This document shows positions 10,152 to 22,205 of a stretch of DNA of 64,000 bases, in pieces. Both the position numbers and the translations under genes were made by a program. The DNA lies in assembly GCA_904063045.1 (NCBI GenBank), contig CAJFCJ010000019.1, forward strand, positions 682,001 to 746,000, in the 5' to 3' direction. Every line of letters begins with the position of its first letter. Positions within the stretch are counted from its first letter, which is position 1. This stretch comes from Dimorphilus gyrociliatus. Lineage: Eukaryota; Annelida; Polychaeta; Dinophilidae. The notes below the pieces were generated by a model. That model did not search any database. It was not told the DNA's origin and was given only the letters and a program-made list of their open reading frames with translations.

Positions 10152-12752
10152 ATGAATGTTTTTCTCCTGGAAGAGGGTAGCATCATAAAAACTTTTATAA
10201 CTCTATTATTTTTATTAGGTAAGTTATTTAAAAAGCGAAAAATTAATGATATTTCAGTGGATTTTAGCAAATAAATAATTTTTTTTGCATTATTTTTATT
10301 TATTTATTTTTTTTAAAAAATAGCAGATTTGGCTTTATGCGATTATGATTGTCATGAAAACTTTAGTCACTATAAAGGATACTTTTACGAACCTTACATT
10401 CCTTCAAACAATCCATTATCAACTAAACGTTGCACATATAGATTTCAAATAGAGAATATTAAAAAAAATGCTATACTATGTATAGATTTTTCTTCAACGG
10501 GAATTTACCTACACAGTAACAATAAATGCAATTCTGACTATGTGGAAATTAATGCATCTCCTGTGAATTTTAATAAAATAAATATAACAAAAAGTTCTAG
10601 TTTATTTTGTGCTGATGGATCTGCAACATCGAAAGATTCTCCTCTCAAGTCAATCAATCAATTTCCCTTTTGTTGTACGGATTTGTTATATTTTTAATTA
10701 ATATTACTTCTTTAAACCATAGAGATATTATGATTAAGCATGTTTTTAATCTAAATGCTACTTAATTAATAATTCTAGGGCACAAACATTGGAGAGGATT
10801 AAGCGTTTTCCATGGAAAACAAGAAGAAACATACGATATAACAATGGATGTGTTTGTTACAAATAATTCACACAAAATGTTTAATGGTCGTTATAGGATC
10901 TTTTATTCCGATTTTAACGTTAAACTTCAGGATATAAAGGAAGAAGTTTTCTATTATTTCTCAGGTATGTAGTAATTAATAATAAAAAACAACAACACAA
11001 GAATAAGATGCTAAATACACAGCAAAAATAATTAATTTCTCTTCTTCTTTTTTTCAGCAAATAGCTCGATTGCTTTCAACTGCAATTTTGAAAAGAATAC
11101 TTGTCTTAATTATATGACATCGCTTAATGCTCATATTAATAATTCACGTGCATGTTTAAACACTGTAGAAAGTTTGTTTTAATTAATTCTTTAATTAATT
11201 CAATTACAATTACTAAAATAGTTTTTTACTTTATAATTAGATAATCAATTGATGTGTTTTCGAAAATTTCCTAGTATTATCAAGTTTACGAAAGCTATTG
11301 AAATGCGTAAAAATGTTGAACATTGTTTGTCTTTTAGGTAAATTATAAGATTACTTTAAAATATATAGATAGTGTAAATAATCAAATTAAAATGTTACCT
11401 TTAGATATTGGCCAGGAACCAGCTATCTTAAAGTTACGGCTGAACTAAAAACGAAACTTTTAACTCGAGCCAGTAGCGACGAATTAACTTTGGTGTCGAC
11501 AAACGATTCTCGTAGAACTGGTTATTGGAGAAGAATAGAAATTCCAATATCGAAATATTACTATGAAGTTGATAAGGTTACTTTCTAAGGGTTTTAAGAG
11601 AGAAAGAAAAGAATTAATATATATATTTTTTACAGTTGAAATTTCATATACAAATGAAAAATTTAGAATATTCTCCAGCAGCAATCGATGATATTGAAAT
11701 ATGGAATACAAACTGCAAAGGTCAAAATTTTCATTGTACATTTGATATTGGATTTTGCAATTGGAAAGCACTGTATTTTGTAAGAAGAGCTTTTCACAGC
11801 AAAGACTTTGCTATCTCCTCTGGAAAATATTTTATTATAGCCAATCATAATGCTTCCTTAGCCCTTCCTTATTTCCTTCTACCGTCCCATCACACGTTCT
11901 GTATAAGATTTTTTTATAAGATTAGTGGAAGAGCTCGCTTACTGGTTTATCCAAATTTTTTAAATCAAAAGCTTAAGAGTACAGCATTATTTGAGGTAGA
12001 TAGTATAAGAAATACCATACAGACTGATAAATGGTTTAGATTCGAAAGAACCGTGTTCCTAAGTATAGGAGATATAAGAAATAAACTACAACTTGTCTTT
12101 AAAGTTATAGCAGAAGGCAAAGAGGCTTCAGTGTCGTTGGACGACGTTACTTTTATCACAAACGTCTGCATGAATAGTAAATATATTTGTGTATTATTCA
12201 AGGAGAAGAATGTCGGTTAATTATTGAATTTTCTTTTCCATGCTAGGAAAAAGCCCGACGGTTTTACCTTCGTTTAAACCTTGTAAATCAGACGAATTTC
12301 AATGTTCAGAAGAATGGTCTAGGTATAATTGTATCAAATCAGATTATCGATGCGATGGAAGATTCGATTGCCAAAATTCGAGAGACGAACAAAACTGTCC
12401 CACAACTCATGGTTAGATTTCGCTTATATCTCATTAATTGAGCAAATTTAAAATGGTATCCCGTTTCCTTATGATTATTTCAGCACCTAGAATTGGTATT
12501 TTCATTGGAATATCATTGGGTCTGGTATTATTGGTCATGTTAAGTGTTATAATACTCTTACTACTAATCCGAAGGCGTAAGATAAGAAGATCGAACGAAA
12601 CTAATATAGATCACGCAATAGAACCAACTCATCTAGATATACATGCGAAACTTCCAGCCTACGAAGATGTAGTATCGCAGGCACCACCACCTTACTCAGA
12701 CGTTGTTCAGCCACCACCCTATTCAGAAGAGGTAAGGGAAACTAACGTTTAG
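10152..12752 (+). CDS. CUB/MAM/MAM/LDLa single-pass membrane protein with PPxY tail
   Basis: Nine exons with consistent phases encode 652 residues: 10152-10218, 10327-10674, 10779-10964, 11058-11171, 11241-11337, 11405-11576, 11636-12176, 12247-12411, 12484-12752. Order: signal peptide (KTFITLLFLLG), a CUB-like domain (CDYDCHENFSHYKG to about residue 190), a first MAM domain beginning AFNCNFEKNTC, a second MAM domain from HCTFDIGFCNW to SVSLDDVTF, an LDL-receptor class A repeat (CKSDEFQCSEEW, RCDGRFDCQNSRDEQNC, including the DxxDE calcium residues), a transmembrane helix (GIFIGISLGLVLLVMLSVII) and an 70-residue cytoplasmic tail with basic stop-transfer. The tail has PPPYSDVV and PPPYSEEV plus LPAYEDVV, the form bound by WW domains of Nedd4-type ligases. 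Function unknown; probably an adhesion or endocytic receptor. Confidence 0.85.
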
Positions 12753-12995
12753 TAGATATACCAAAAAATGCTAAATATTGATAAAGACTGAAAAGATAAA
12801 GAAGAGAAGATAAACTAAAATTAAAAACAAATTAGCCTAACCTTTTCTTCTTTTTTGTTTATTTAATTATATTTTAGTGAGTTTTTATTTATAAAATTTC
12901 GTTTAAACACCAGTTTTTTTTACAATTTTCCAATTATATTTATACGTTTGTTTACATATAAAAGCATGTCTATTTTTGTTAAAATTCCTTTTTTA

Positions 12996-14277
12996 TTAAT
13001 ACATTTGACGCATGGCAAATAAAACTGAAATTATTTGGAGTATTCCCCTTCCAGTTGATAGATATGATGCTTTATTTATTCTATCATCATCGCTAAATAG
13101 ACTCATAACATATGGAGGATTTTCAACGCATTTGTATTCGATTCCTTTCTGTTTCAATAGATCTTTTATCTGATAAAGGGATTTGTCTCCTTTACAAGTC
13201 TCCCTTAAAGAAAATATATCGATTGATTTCGTTTACTTAAACAATTTTAAGGGTTTGCTTACGTCACTGCCTGCCCCGGTTTAGCTACGAGTACGACTTC
13301 GAGGGTTTTTATTTTATCTTTTGTCAACGATGGTAGTTCAACTCTTCCAAATGTCCTATAAGGTTAATGGGTTATGATAATATTTGCGAACAAATTTTAT
13401 ATATTAAGTAGGTTAAAACTGACGTTTTATTAAAATAAGGATAGAATGGTATCTTTTTACCATTTTTCATACCCCAGCTGGTACTGTTTAGCATAACAGT
13501 TAACTGTTCTTCTGCTGTACTTGCAAACTTAAAAAACAGAGAGAAATTAAACATAATTTCAATATTTATTCTCTATTTAGAGTTAAGCTTACCAAATAGG
13601 ACGCTTGTTCCCAAAATGAACTAGTTGCTGGATTATTATGCTTACAATTTTCGTATGTACGTTCTTCATAACTTTGTTTAATGCATTCACCACAAGGGCA
13701 AGGCTGACCGCTACTATTCTTAGAACACCAGTAGGTATTATCAAGAGGATAGCCTAATGTTAGGGAATGAAGGATAATATATAAAGATGAAGACTATATA
13801 CAGTATATATATATATTGTTTACCTATCAAACTATCTGAAATCGTAAAGAAATAACCAGCTTCTGAAACCTTTGCAACGAAACTATAAAGTTGACTCCAT
13901 AAAAGTCTTTTTTTCGTCGGTATAGCATCTTTAACAAAATCCGTGACTTCTTTATAGTCTGACATTGTAAATGAACAGGAACCATTTCCGTTTCTAGCAT
14001 TATCGAATTTAGTCCAAAATGTATCGCAATCTATAACTTTATCCCTTTAAACAGCGTATAAAAACAAGAGAAAAACTTTAGAATATGGCTCTCCTCTTAA
14101 TAATAGAAAAAAAGATATGATATACTTAGGATAGATATCTCTTTTGCGAACTCGTTGAAAGTATTCACATCTTCCTAAAAAAATTTTCTCCAATCCTTCT
14201 GTTGATTGACAATTTCCAAGGTTAAGTGAATACAATATCAAAATGATAGTTGTCGTTATTTTTCTCATCATTTCCAA
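12996..14277 (-). CDS. ADP-ribosyl cyclase / cyclic ADP-ribose hydrolase (CD38/BST1/Aplysia cyclase family)
   Basis: Six exons (14126-14277, 13824-14044, 13593-13753, 13424-13527, 13263-13355, 12996-13203) give 312 residues with agreeing phases. A signal peptide (TTIILILYSLNLGNC) precedes the family start EKIFLGRCEYF, and the paired cysteines of the fold are present. Aligned by eye to Aplysia cyclase, Trp77 is the W of LLWSQLY, Trp140 the W of SSFWEQASY and the catalytic Glu179 the E of TFGRVELPSL. The residue matching Glu98 (Glu146 in CD38) is Ser (TISDSL), and the residue matching Aplysia Phe174 is Thr, as in CD38. The C-terminus ends in a short hydrophobic tail (GILQIISVLFAM) that might be a weak GPI signal. 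It makes or degrades the calcium messengers cADPR/NAADP from NAD(P), probably outside the cell or in vesicles. Confidence 0.9.
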
Positions 14278-15231
14278 TTGTTAATGGAATCTTTGAAAAA
14301 GAATAAATGCAGCTGTTAATTTCTTTATTATAAACCAGATTTTTAACCTATTAAAACACAACTAATCTTATTAAATTAAAGATTACAATTGTCTTATTCG
14401 AATTATAAATAAATGTTAAATATATACAATATTATAGATAAAATAACAATTTACGTATTATATAGTTTTCTTATTGCAAAGTAATTATATACTGTTACTA
14501 TATAAAACTATATATATATTTATAAATAGAAAGGAAGTTGTGGATATTTGATGTTGCGATCTAGACTGATATTAAAAGAATAAAGTATAGGTTAACGTTA
14601 GGGAATTTCCGCCTATTTACATTTGTTTTCTATCGAGTTTAGTTAAATAATACTCGAATGGTTAATCTTTAACATAAAAGCATAGCCTTTTATATTACTA
14701 ATAAATAAGTAATGTTTATTTACATATAAAGAATTTTCTAGTTTAAAATTGCTAATTATGTGCGTAATCTTCCAGTTTTTTTCTTTTCTTATTTCTTTTT
14801 GCGATTATACATAACTTTAACAACAAAATACTAAAATCGATTTATTACTATTGCTTAATAGCATATGCAAATATATAATGAGGAATATGTACTATTGCTT
14901 GTCACCTACCTCTTGTGTTCTTCTTGATATTTTCAAAAAATTGTTGAAATATGTCCTCACTTTCGAGAAGTGGTAAGTTTTTATTCGAAAGTAGTAAATT
15001 TCTTTAACCAAGACAATTATATTTCCGCTCTTTTGAATAGCAAAAACACAATATATACTAGGTATAATTTTACTACAGTTCTCTTCTATACTCATGAATG
15101 GAAAGTGAGCTTTCAACTCTAAATTAAATAAACTACAATACGCTTTTAAAATTTGTATAAGCCTACATTTATGATAGGAATAGATACCACACTAGTATGC
15201 TTTCGTAAACTGGTATTAGCTTTGGTAAAAG
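14278..15231. other. Divergent intergenic region, cyclase / coiled-coil gene
   Basis: Separates two divergently oriented genes. AT-rich, with no supported exon: the only open frames are short and lack splice context. It should contain both promoters; the 60 bases before the ATG at 15232 are unremarkable. Confidence 0.45.
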
Positions 15232-18200
15232 ATGGCGGCAAAACTGAGCACTCCAGATGATTATAGTCAAGAAAAACCTTTACGTAAGTCTTACGTGTCT
15301 TTTATAATTAACGTGCGTATTAAACCCTCAAGTAGCAAATACTATACGAGTAATTATTTTATCTCTAAGTGCAACGGGCACTTCCTATGATATGATTGCT
15401 TAAAATTTTCCTGCCTGGTCATGTTTTCGGTCCATCCATGAGTAGTTTATTATTAATTGTAATTTAATTCTTTGGTCTGCTAAAAGAAATTGCTTTTGAA
15501 ATGCATAATTGATAAAATTTTGATAATTTTCCTCAGTCTTGCCCCCAACTCATTTTGTTGTACGACAAGAGGAAAAACTAGAAAATAATGAATCTACGGA
15601 GAGGGAGAAAGAAGTTCAAGAATTACAGATTAACCTTCAGAAACGTTATGACGATGCTCTACTAGAAATGAAAGAGCTTAAAGAACAAATTCATAAGTTT
15701 ACGGAAAAAAAACGAGATATAGTGAATATATATGAGATGTTTTTTTAAAGCTATCCTAAAACAAAACTATACACATGCAGGTTGAAAGTATAAGCCCTAT
15801 GCAGCAGTTAATGAGTCCACTATTTCACACAAATGCTGTTCAGAATCTACACGAAATTATAGATACTCAAAAGAAAGAAATAAATATTTTATCAAAAGAG
15901 CTCGAAACTTCAAAAGTATGTCATTTAGATAGAGATTATTGACATTATTCTCTTTAGATATTAATCTTATTATAAATATAATTATCGTATAGATTACCTA
16001 CGAGAAAGAGCTAATGAAAAAAGAAACGGAATTCTCTATTAGAGAAAGAAATTTTCAAGAAGAAATAAGAATCTTGAAGTCACATTTAGTCGAATTAAAA
16101 GAGGATAAAAAAGTTTCTATTACAAATTTAGAAGAGAAATTAAAAGATGAAGAAAATAAATATATTTCGACAATTAATCATTTAAAAGAGAAATTAAACG
16201 ACAAAGTAAATACTTTAGAAGATAGTCTTTCAAAGATAAATAATGAAAAAGATAGTTTAGAAAATGATTTACAACGTTTAAAAAAGGAAACGGAAATTAG
16301 AGAAAAGTTTGTTTTATATATTATACCTGTTTAATCATTTAGAAAATGATTTATATTTATTCTATCTATATATGAAAAGGGAATTGGAATTGGTAGTATC
16401 AAGTCAAAAATCCGAATTAAATAAACTTAAATCTTACTTGTCCGAAGCCGAACTGGAATCTTCTGATAGAACTAATCAAAGAATAATAAAAACTTTACAA
16501 GCTAAAATTGAGGTATGAATATTTTATTGAGGATAAGAACATTAATATTTTGTATTTATATTCTTTTATAGAGTTTAGAAAAGGAAGGTGAACTTTTACA
16601 AACAACAGCCGCTAATACAAAAACCAGATTCGATTGTCAAAATCAAATTTTATGCACTCAAGAAAATGAACTAATGAAATCTATACAAAAAAGTGAACAA
16701 AGAGAGAATCTATTAACAAAGTTTGAAATAATTTACTATTATTTCTATATAAACTAATTATTATATTATAAACTTTTTATTAAAGATGGCGTCAAGAGGT
16801 ATGGAAATTATTAGTAAAAACAAAGCAAAAAGAAGCAATTTATAATAAAGAGAAATTTGAATTAAAAAATAAGGTATATAGTAATATTCGATTTATACAT
16901 ATACTGTATATCTATATTTCTTTATATATTTAGATAACTATTTTAAATGAAAAATGCGAAAGTAATGAAAATCAAATAAATATTTTAAAGCATACTATAG
17001 ACGATAAAAATGCAGAAATTAGCATTTGTAAAAGTGAATACGAAGTTAGTTTATTAATATTTCAAATATATAAATAATTAGTTTAAATAATTATTTGTGT
17101 TTTTTTTCTATTTTTAGAATGTGAAAAGGGAATTAATTTCTGTTCAAAGAATTACTGTTGATATTGATGATCAGTATCAAAACGCTTGTAAATGTCTTGG
17201 TAATGTTTTCAATATGGTTAAGAGGTTTGTTTATTTTATAATAAAATATAGTTTTGTTAATAATAGGTAATTTCTTATTTGTTAAAAGTCTATCTGGCGA
17301 AATAAAGCGACACGAGGATTTCTGTTCTGATTTATCCTTGAAAATACTATCTTTTGATAGAAGGATATCCTTTGCCGGAAACAGAATACAATTTATTCAA
17401 GGTAAACTTTATATCTATGTTGAAAAAGTAAGAGAACGGTTAATAACTACTATGATACGAAAGGATATTCTCTTATATAAAATCCTTTAGCTTGTACTTT
17501 TAACCCAGTTTAGAATTGATTCTCGATTTTCGTACATTAATTGATGAGCATTTATCGTTTGGTTCGCAAAGTGTTCACTTCCCGTATTATAACTATGATT
17601 AGTAGGAACGTTACTTCTACTAATGGATAAGCTAGTTTCATCGAGAATTTGTCCGCCGTTATTGAATTCAATATCTCCCAAAACGTATAAATGATAAATA
17701 TCATTATCTGGTGTTTCTCGTCTCCTATTGCCGTGATTCTCAATATTTAATTCTTCGTAGTTTTCAGAAACGTCATTTTCGTAGTGCGTAGAGCGTTCTC
17801 TATTATTTTCACAATTGCTAACGCAAAATGTCTTTTGAGGTATATTCATATTCTTATATTTGTATATTACAAATATAATTAACATAATTAATAAGGAAAA
17901 GCCAATAAAAAAGCAAGGTAGAATAATTTTTAAATGAGAATCATTAGAATTTGTTGTTTTTTGTTTTTTAAAGCCATCTAACGTTTTATTCCAACTATTA
18001 ATCATTACATAGGGATTTTGTCCTCCGCTCATACCTGTAATAGAATAAATTCATTAGCATATTATACTATTCTATAAACTTTATAGTTCATAATTAGAAT
18101 TCTCGTACTTTCAGATTTAAGATAAAATTTAAAATCATTTAAATTACAATTAGATTTCATTATAAGAGTAAATCTCATTCTTAAGTTTTTCTTTTCGTAT

Positions 18201-19812
18201 AAACAGAAAGACTCCTTATGAACGTTCGTCATACTTATATTGTCAGTAGATAACGTGTAATCTATTATACAAGGATGTTCCATTGTTGTAATAATATCCG
18301 ACTTCATATAATTAGTAATAATAACAATTGTACAATTAGTTCTCTCTTCAAATAGCTTCATTTTTAAACCGCAAACTGAACCAGAATTCCTGTCAAATAA
18401 CGAGAACGATTGACATATTTGATAGCTTTTAGAATGGCATTCTTTTTCCATTCTACATTCTTGTTCTAGAAGAATAATATCTTCAATTAAATAATACCAA
18501 ATCAATAAAACATACAAATATTTTAAAATCATTATTTTGGGATTAAAATAAAAACAATAGGTTATTTATAAGTATTAAAATATTTATAAGCCTATATTAG
18601 TGATTATTTCTACATTGCCCCGTATTTCTTACTTAGTTATTTAGTTAGTACTCAAAAAGAAACTACTCAATTGTAAAGTATAAATTTTTTATTTTAATTC
18701 TTTTTTTAGACCAATTAACGAACAGACAGTATCAACAGCAACAACAGTATAAAGATATTGAAAAAGAGGAATTAAGATGCGAGTTAAACGATATAAAAGT
18801 CGAATTGGAACGAGTTAAATCCGAAAGAGCAAACTTAATTAAACAAGTTAGAAATGATAGCGAACATATTGATGATAAGATAAGAAAAAATGAAAAAATA
18901 TGTAATTAATATCTAAATTAAAATTACAAAAAAAAAGCAATAATTTTATAATATTTATTTATTTAATTAAAAAGATACGGACGAAATTAATCAATTAAAG
19001 AATCGAATTGGCGAATTGCATGCTGAAAATTTGGCTATTGAAGAGAAAAAAAACTATTTAGAGAAGAATTTGGAGAAAATACAAGAAAATGTTACTGAAC
19101 TTGAGAATTGTTTGGATGCTGAGAGAAAGAATTTAGTAGAAAGTAAGTTATTAATTATATTATCCCTATCTGACTCTCTGACACATACGCATACACATTC
19201 TCTCTATCTATCTGTCTAAGTATGTTTAATTCTGTTTAATAGTATTTACACTTTCCTTCTTTTCCCATCAAACTAGATACTGAAAAAGCTAAACAAGAAC
19301 TAAGAATTGAATATTCGGATCAAATTAATGATTTACAATGGAAATTAACAGAAAGTAGGAAAGAACAAACTAGAGCAGGTTCTATTTTTTTATTCTACTC
19401 CATCCTTAGTTTATTCGTTAGTTTATAATTTTATTATTTTAGTTTTGAATATACGCCAATTGGAAAGATCTTTAGAGAGATGTAAACAGGATCTAGAGAT
19501 GGAGAAACATAATGTAATTGAAGAAAATGATAAAATTCGAAAGCATTTACAAAGCTCCGAAAGAGAAAAGAATATTCTTATTGGAAATATAAATGATTCT
19601 TTATTTAAAGATTATTCTTCTTTACGAAAAAAGCCAGCTAGTTTTTATGAGAATGGTAATTTTAAATTCTTTAATGTCTTCTTCCGTTAATTAAATTCAC
19701 TATTTTAAACATGATAATCAATTTAGAAGAGAATAAGAATATGGATAATCTTTTGGAAGAATTGGAAGAACTGTCGTCAGAAACTCTCAGGGATTCGAAT
19801 GATGTTGAATAG
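15232..19812 (+). CDS. Long coiled-coil protein, family not recognised
   Basis: Fifteen phase-consistent exons encode 715 residues: 15232-15283, 15537-15721, 15781-15915, 15993-16306, 16380-16512, 16572-16720, 16786-16873, 16934-17044, 17118-17224, 17289-17401, 18710-18901, 18975-19142, 19277-19378, 19443-19655, 19727-19812. After a short N-terminus (MAAKLSTPDDYSQEKPL) almost the whole chain is charged heptad-rich helix (Glu/Lys/Leu/Asn). The exception is a non-helical centre of about 130 residues in exons 7-10 with WRQEVWKLLVK and several cysteines (NACKCLGNVFNMVK, HEDFCSDLSLKIL). No signal peptide, membrane segment or catalytic motif. A centrosomal, ciliary or cytoskeletal scaffold is the default expectation, but this is inference. 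Its 1308-base intron (17402-18709) holds an antisense gene. Confidence 0.75.
17487..18532 (-). CDS. Single-pass membrane protein nested antisense in an intron
   Basis: Two exons, 18109-18532 and 17487-18034, joined at a phase-1 junction (donor GTACGA, acceptor TTACAG), give 323 residues. A hydrophobic N-terminus (ILKYLYVLLIWYYLIEDII) reads as a signal peptide. The ectodomain of about 150 residues has several cysteines and N-glycosylation sequons (NCT, NIS). One transmembrane helix (IILPCFFIGFSLLIMLIIFV) follows, then a tail of about 130 residues with several tyrosines, including YEEL (YxxPhi form) and YENR. The whole gene sits in the intron 17402-18709 of the plus-strand coiled-coil gene. I do not recognise the family. 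The first-exon donor is the weakest part of the model. Confidence 0.65.
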
Positions 19813-20493
19813 GTTTATTTTTCAACAAGCATTTTAAATATGGGCACAGAGATTTTTATACGAAAATTCTCACTCTCTTTCCTCTCCTCTCCTTCGCTTT
19901 CCTTCTTACTCTCTCTCTCTCTCTCTCTTCTACGCTCGTTCTCGCTCATTCCTTATCTTACTATAACGTTTATGAAAAACTTGAAAAAAATAAAGGAGAG
20001 GAAAATAATCGTTCTAGTAACGCCATCTCGTAGCCATATCTGCCAAATAATATTAATGTTAATATTTTTTAGTCTATCTATTTAAAGCCTAAAGTAACTG
20101 AATTTTTTTCAATTTGTAAAAAGTTCTTATTCTGTTTTTTATTAATATTTGAATTTATAAATAAAAAAAAACCATTTTTTAGGTTTTTTTGTATAATTTT
20201 ATCAAAACAAAACTGTTTATTTAATCTGGGATGTTTTTTTTATCTTTTATTTAAGATTAGCTTTATACAGAATTCCCTTCTCTTTACATAGCGAAATTGC
20301 ATAATTTTTTATGATATGAATAACGTGATCCTCCTTGCAAACTTGACTATTGAATTATATCTAGAAATTCATCAACGACGTAATATATATAATCAAGTAG
20401 TAAACTAATATATTATATAGATAAAACGATTTTCTTTCACTAGAATATAGTAGATAACAATCACTAGAAATTAAAGAACAACTCCTCTTGAAT
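19813..20493. other. Convergent 3' intergenic region
   Basis: Lies between the stops of two convergent genes. It contains a CT-rich run with (CT)n at about 19908-19930 and T-rich tracts. No coding or RNA gene signal. Confidence 0.5.
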
Positions 20494-21899
20494 TTATGAT
20501 TTCTCGTGAATAAATCGCATATTTGTAGTTAATTCAATTCTATCGTGAATATATTCTTGAATAATTCCAGCTTTTGGACCTTTTTCACTGTCGTCCGATT
20601 CTATTACATTATTCATTAATTCACGAATACCCCTAAGTCGGATAATAATGGCACTATGGTCATTTGCATGAGCTCCTATTAATATACTGTCGGGGGTATC
20701 TATCGTTAGGCCTACCGGAAATATAAAATCCTCTTCTATGTATAATGGCCTTTCCAGAGGTGAACTTTCGTAAATTTCAGAATTGAGTTTTATCGGATCA
20801 CTTATATACACTATCCGCCATATAGGCTCAACGCTTAGGACGACCAAATGCGCTGTATAAAATCGTTTCGACGTTCTCTCTTTGAATAACGTATTGTGAA
20901 CGATGCTGATATAATAGGGTTGTTTGTAACTTAAAAAGGGGGTTCCCCCACGCAAATGAATTGCGTAATCTCTAAAACCGTCTTGAAGTTTTTCCTGATG
21001 AATAAATTTACAATCCGCCTTTAAAGGTAGTCCATCGCATTGAAGAACTCTTAACGGATCAAGACTATGAATAAAGTATAAGTTATCCTTATAAGTTAGA
21101 GACATCCAATGCTTATCTCTCTTCATTCCAGAGTTTTTCAGATCTCTTAGTATTGGGCTTCCTCCTACAGAGTTTGAAAAGACTAATGATGCATTCAAAT
21201 ACAATTTGTGTTTTAAGTACCTGTAATCTTTGGAAAGATGGGAATATCTCTATTATAATTCCAAAGAACGGTGCTATCTACGCTCACTTTCCTTGATAAA
21301 GCCATTGCAACGTTAAACGACACGTACGCTTCTCCTTTAAACTCGAATAATCTTGGTTCAATTGGACCATCTCCTACCCAAAACTGTTTAGGTGATGGTA
21401 TGCCTAAAAATTTACCCGAAGTGATGGGCGACATATTACTATCAAATGTTTGAGTGTATAATATATTATCGTAAAAATCGTTGGATGGCCAATTCTTCTT
21501 TGCCTCATATTTCTCTCTTACAAGCCAAATTCTTGATACTAATAATAGATTATCTTTGTACCAAATTATGGCTGGGCTATTTGCGACAATTGTCTGTTGC
21601 TTTATTGGGTCGATAAGCCTCCTTTCAACTTCGTGTTCGATATAAGGCGTGAAAGAATGAGCTAAAGATGAAATAGTATTTACGGTTAATTTCTTGGATG
21701 CTCCCTTTTCATTAAACATTGATCCAGAAAGATCAAACGTATAATCATACGTATCGGGAGTTTTCAGTTTTCTCTCCCACAACGCATGCATATGATAATA
21801 ATTATTTATTAGAAATAATGTAAAAGTAACAACTGATAATACTCCAATACCAAGCACCAATTTCCTTATAAATCCTTTGTTGATGTTGAGAATGCGCAT
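20494..21899 (-). CDS. Type II membrane protein resembling beta-propeller glycan enzymes (GH130/GT108-like)
   Basis: Two exons, 21221-21899 and 20494-21182, encode 455 residues if a very short 38-base intron (21183-21220, CAG|GTACTT to CATTAG|TC) is accepted. The start at 21899 puts a basic segment before one hydrophobic helix (LVLGIGVLSVVTFTLFLI), a type II Golgi-style anchor. The lumenal part has repeated strand motifs: IEPRLFEFKGEAYVSFN, KHWMSLTYKDNLYFIHSLDP and DFIFPVGLTID, with ILIGAHANDHSAIIIRL. These resemble the (E)DPR, EKNW and SYG-x-x-D elements of five-bladed propeller mannoside phosphorylases/mannosyltransferases. I therefore suggest a carbohydrate-active Golgi enzyme, but family membership is a tentative reading and catalytic residues cannot be assigned. 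Confidence 0.55.
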
Positions 21900-22205
21900 G
21901 ATTTCTTCACAGAAGATGAATACGGAGAATTCGAAATTTAATTGATTACCGAATAAGTAATGAAGAATTAGATTTTTCCAAAAAGCAACTTTAAGGCTGG
22001 TCACGTTTCTCAGGCTGTCACGATTTCAATGCAGGTTGATAGGCATAAAAGGGTAAGCAAAAGATATTCAATATTACAAATTGTGCTGCCATCTCTTGTA
22101 TAATTTTACAATGTAGTTTCTTTTAATAAATGAACAGTGACAATAAGAGTAATTAGGTTTTTGTATTTTATTAAAAACAAAGGTAAAATATAAAATCAAA
22201 AAATT

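Noticed and set aside
14892-15116. 74-codon minus-strand frame between two genes
   Set aside because: No signal peptide, domain, splice partners or codon character; composition is that of AT-rich spacer.
21183-21220. Frameshift making the propeller-like gene a pseudogene
   Set aside because: A GT-AG intron, though short, restores frame exactly and the downstream half remains fully open with conserved-looking motifs.
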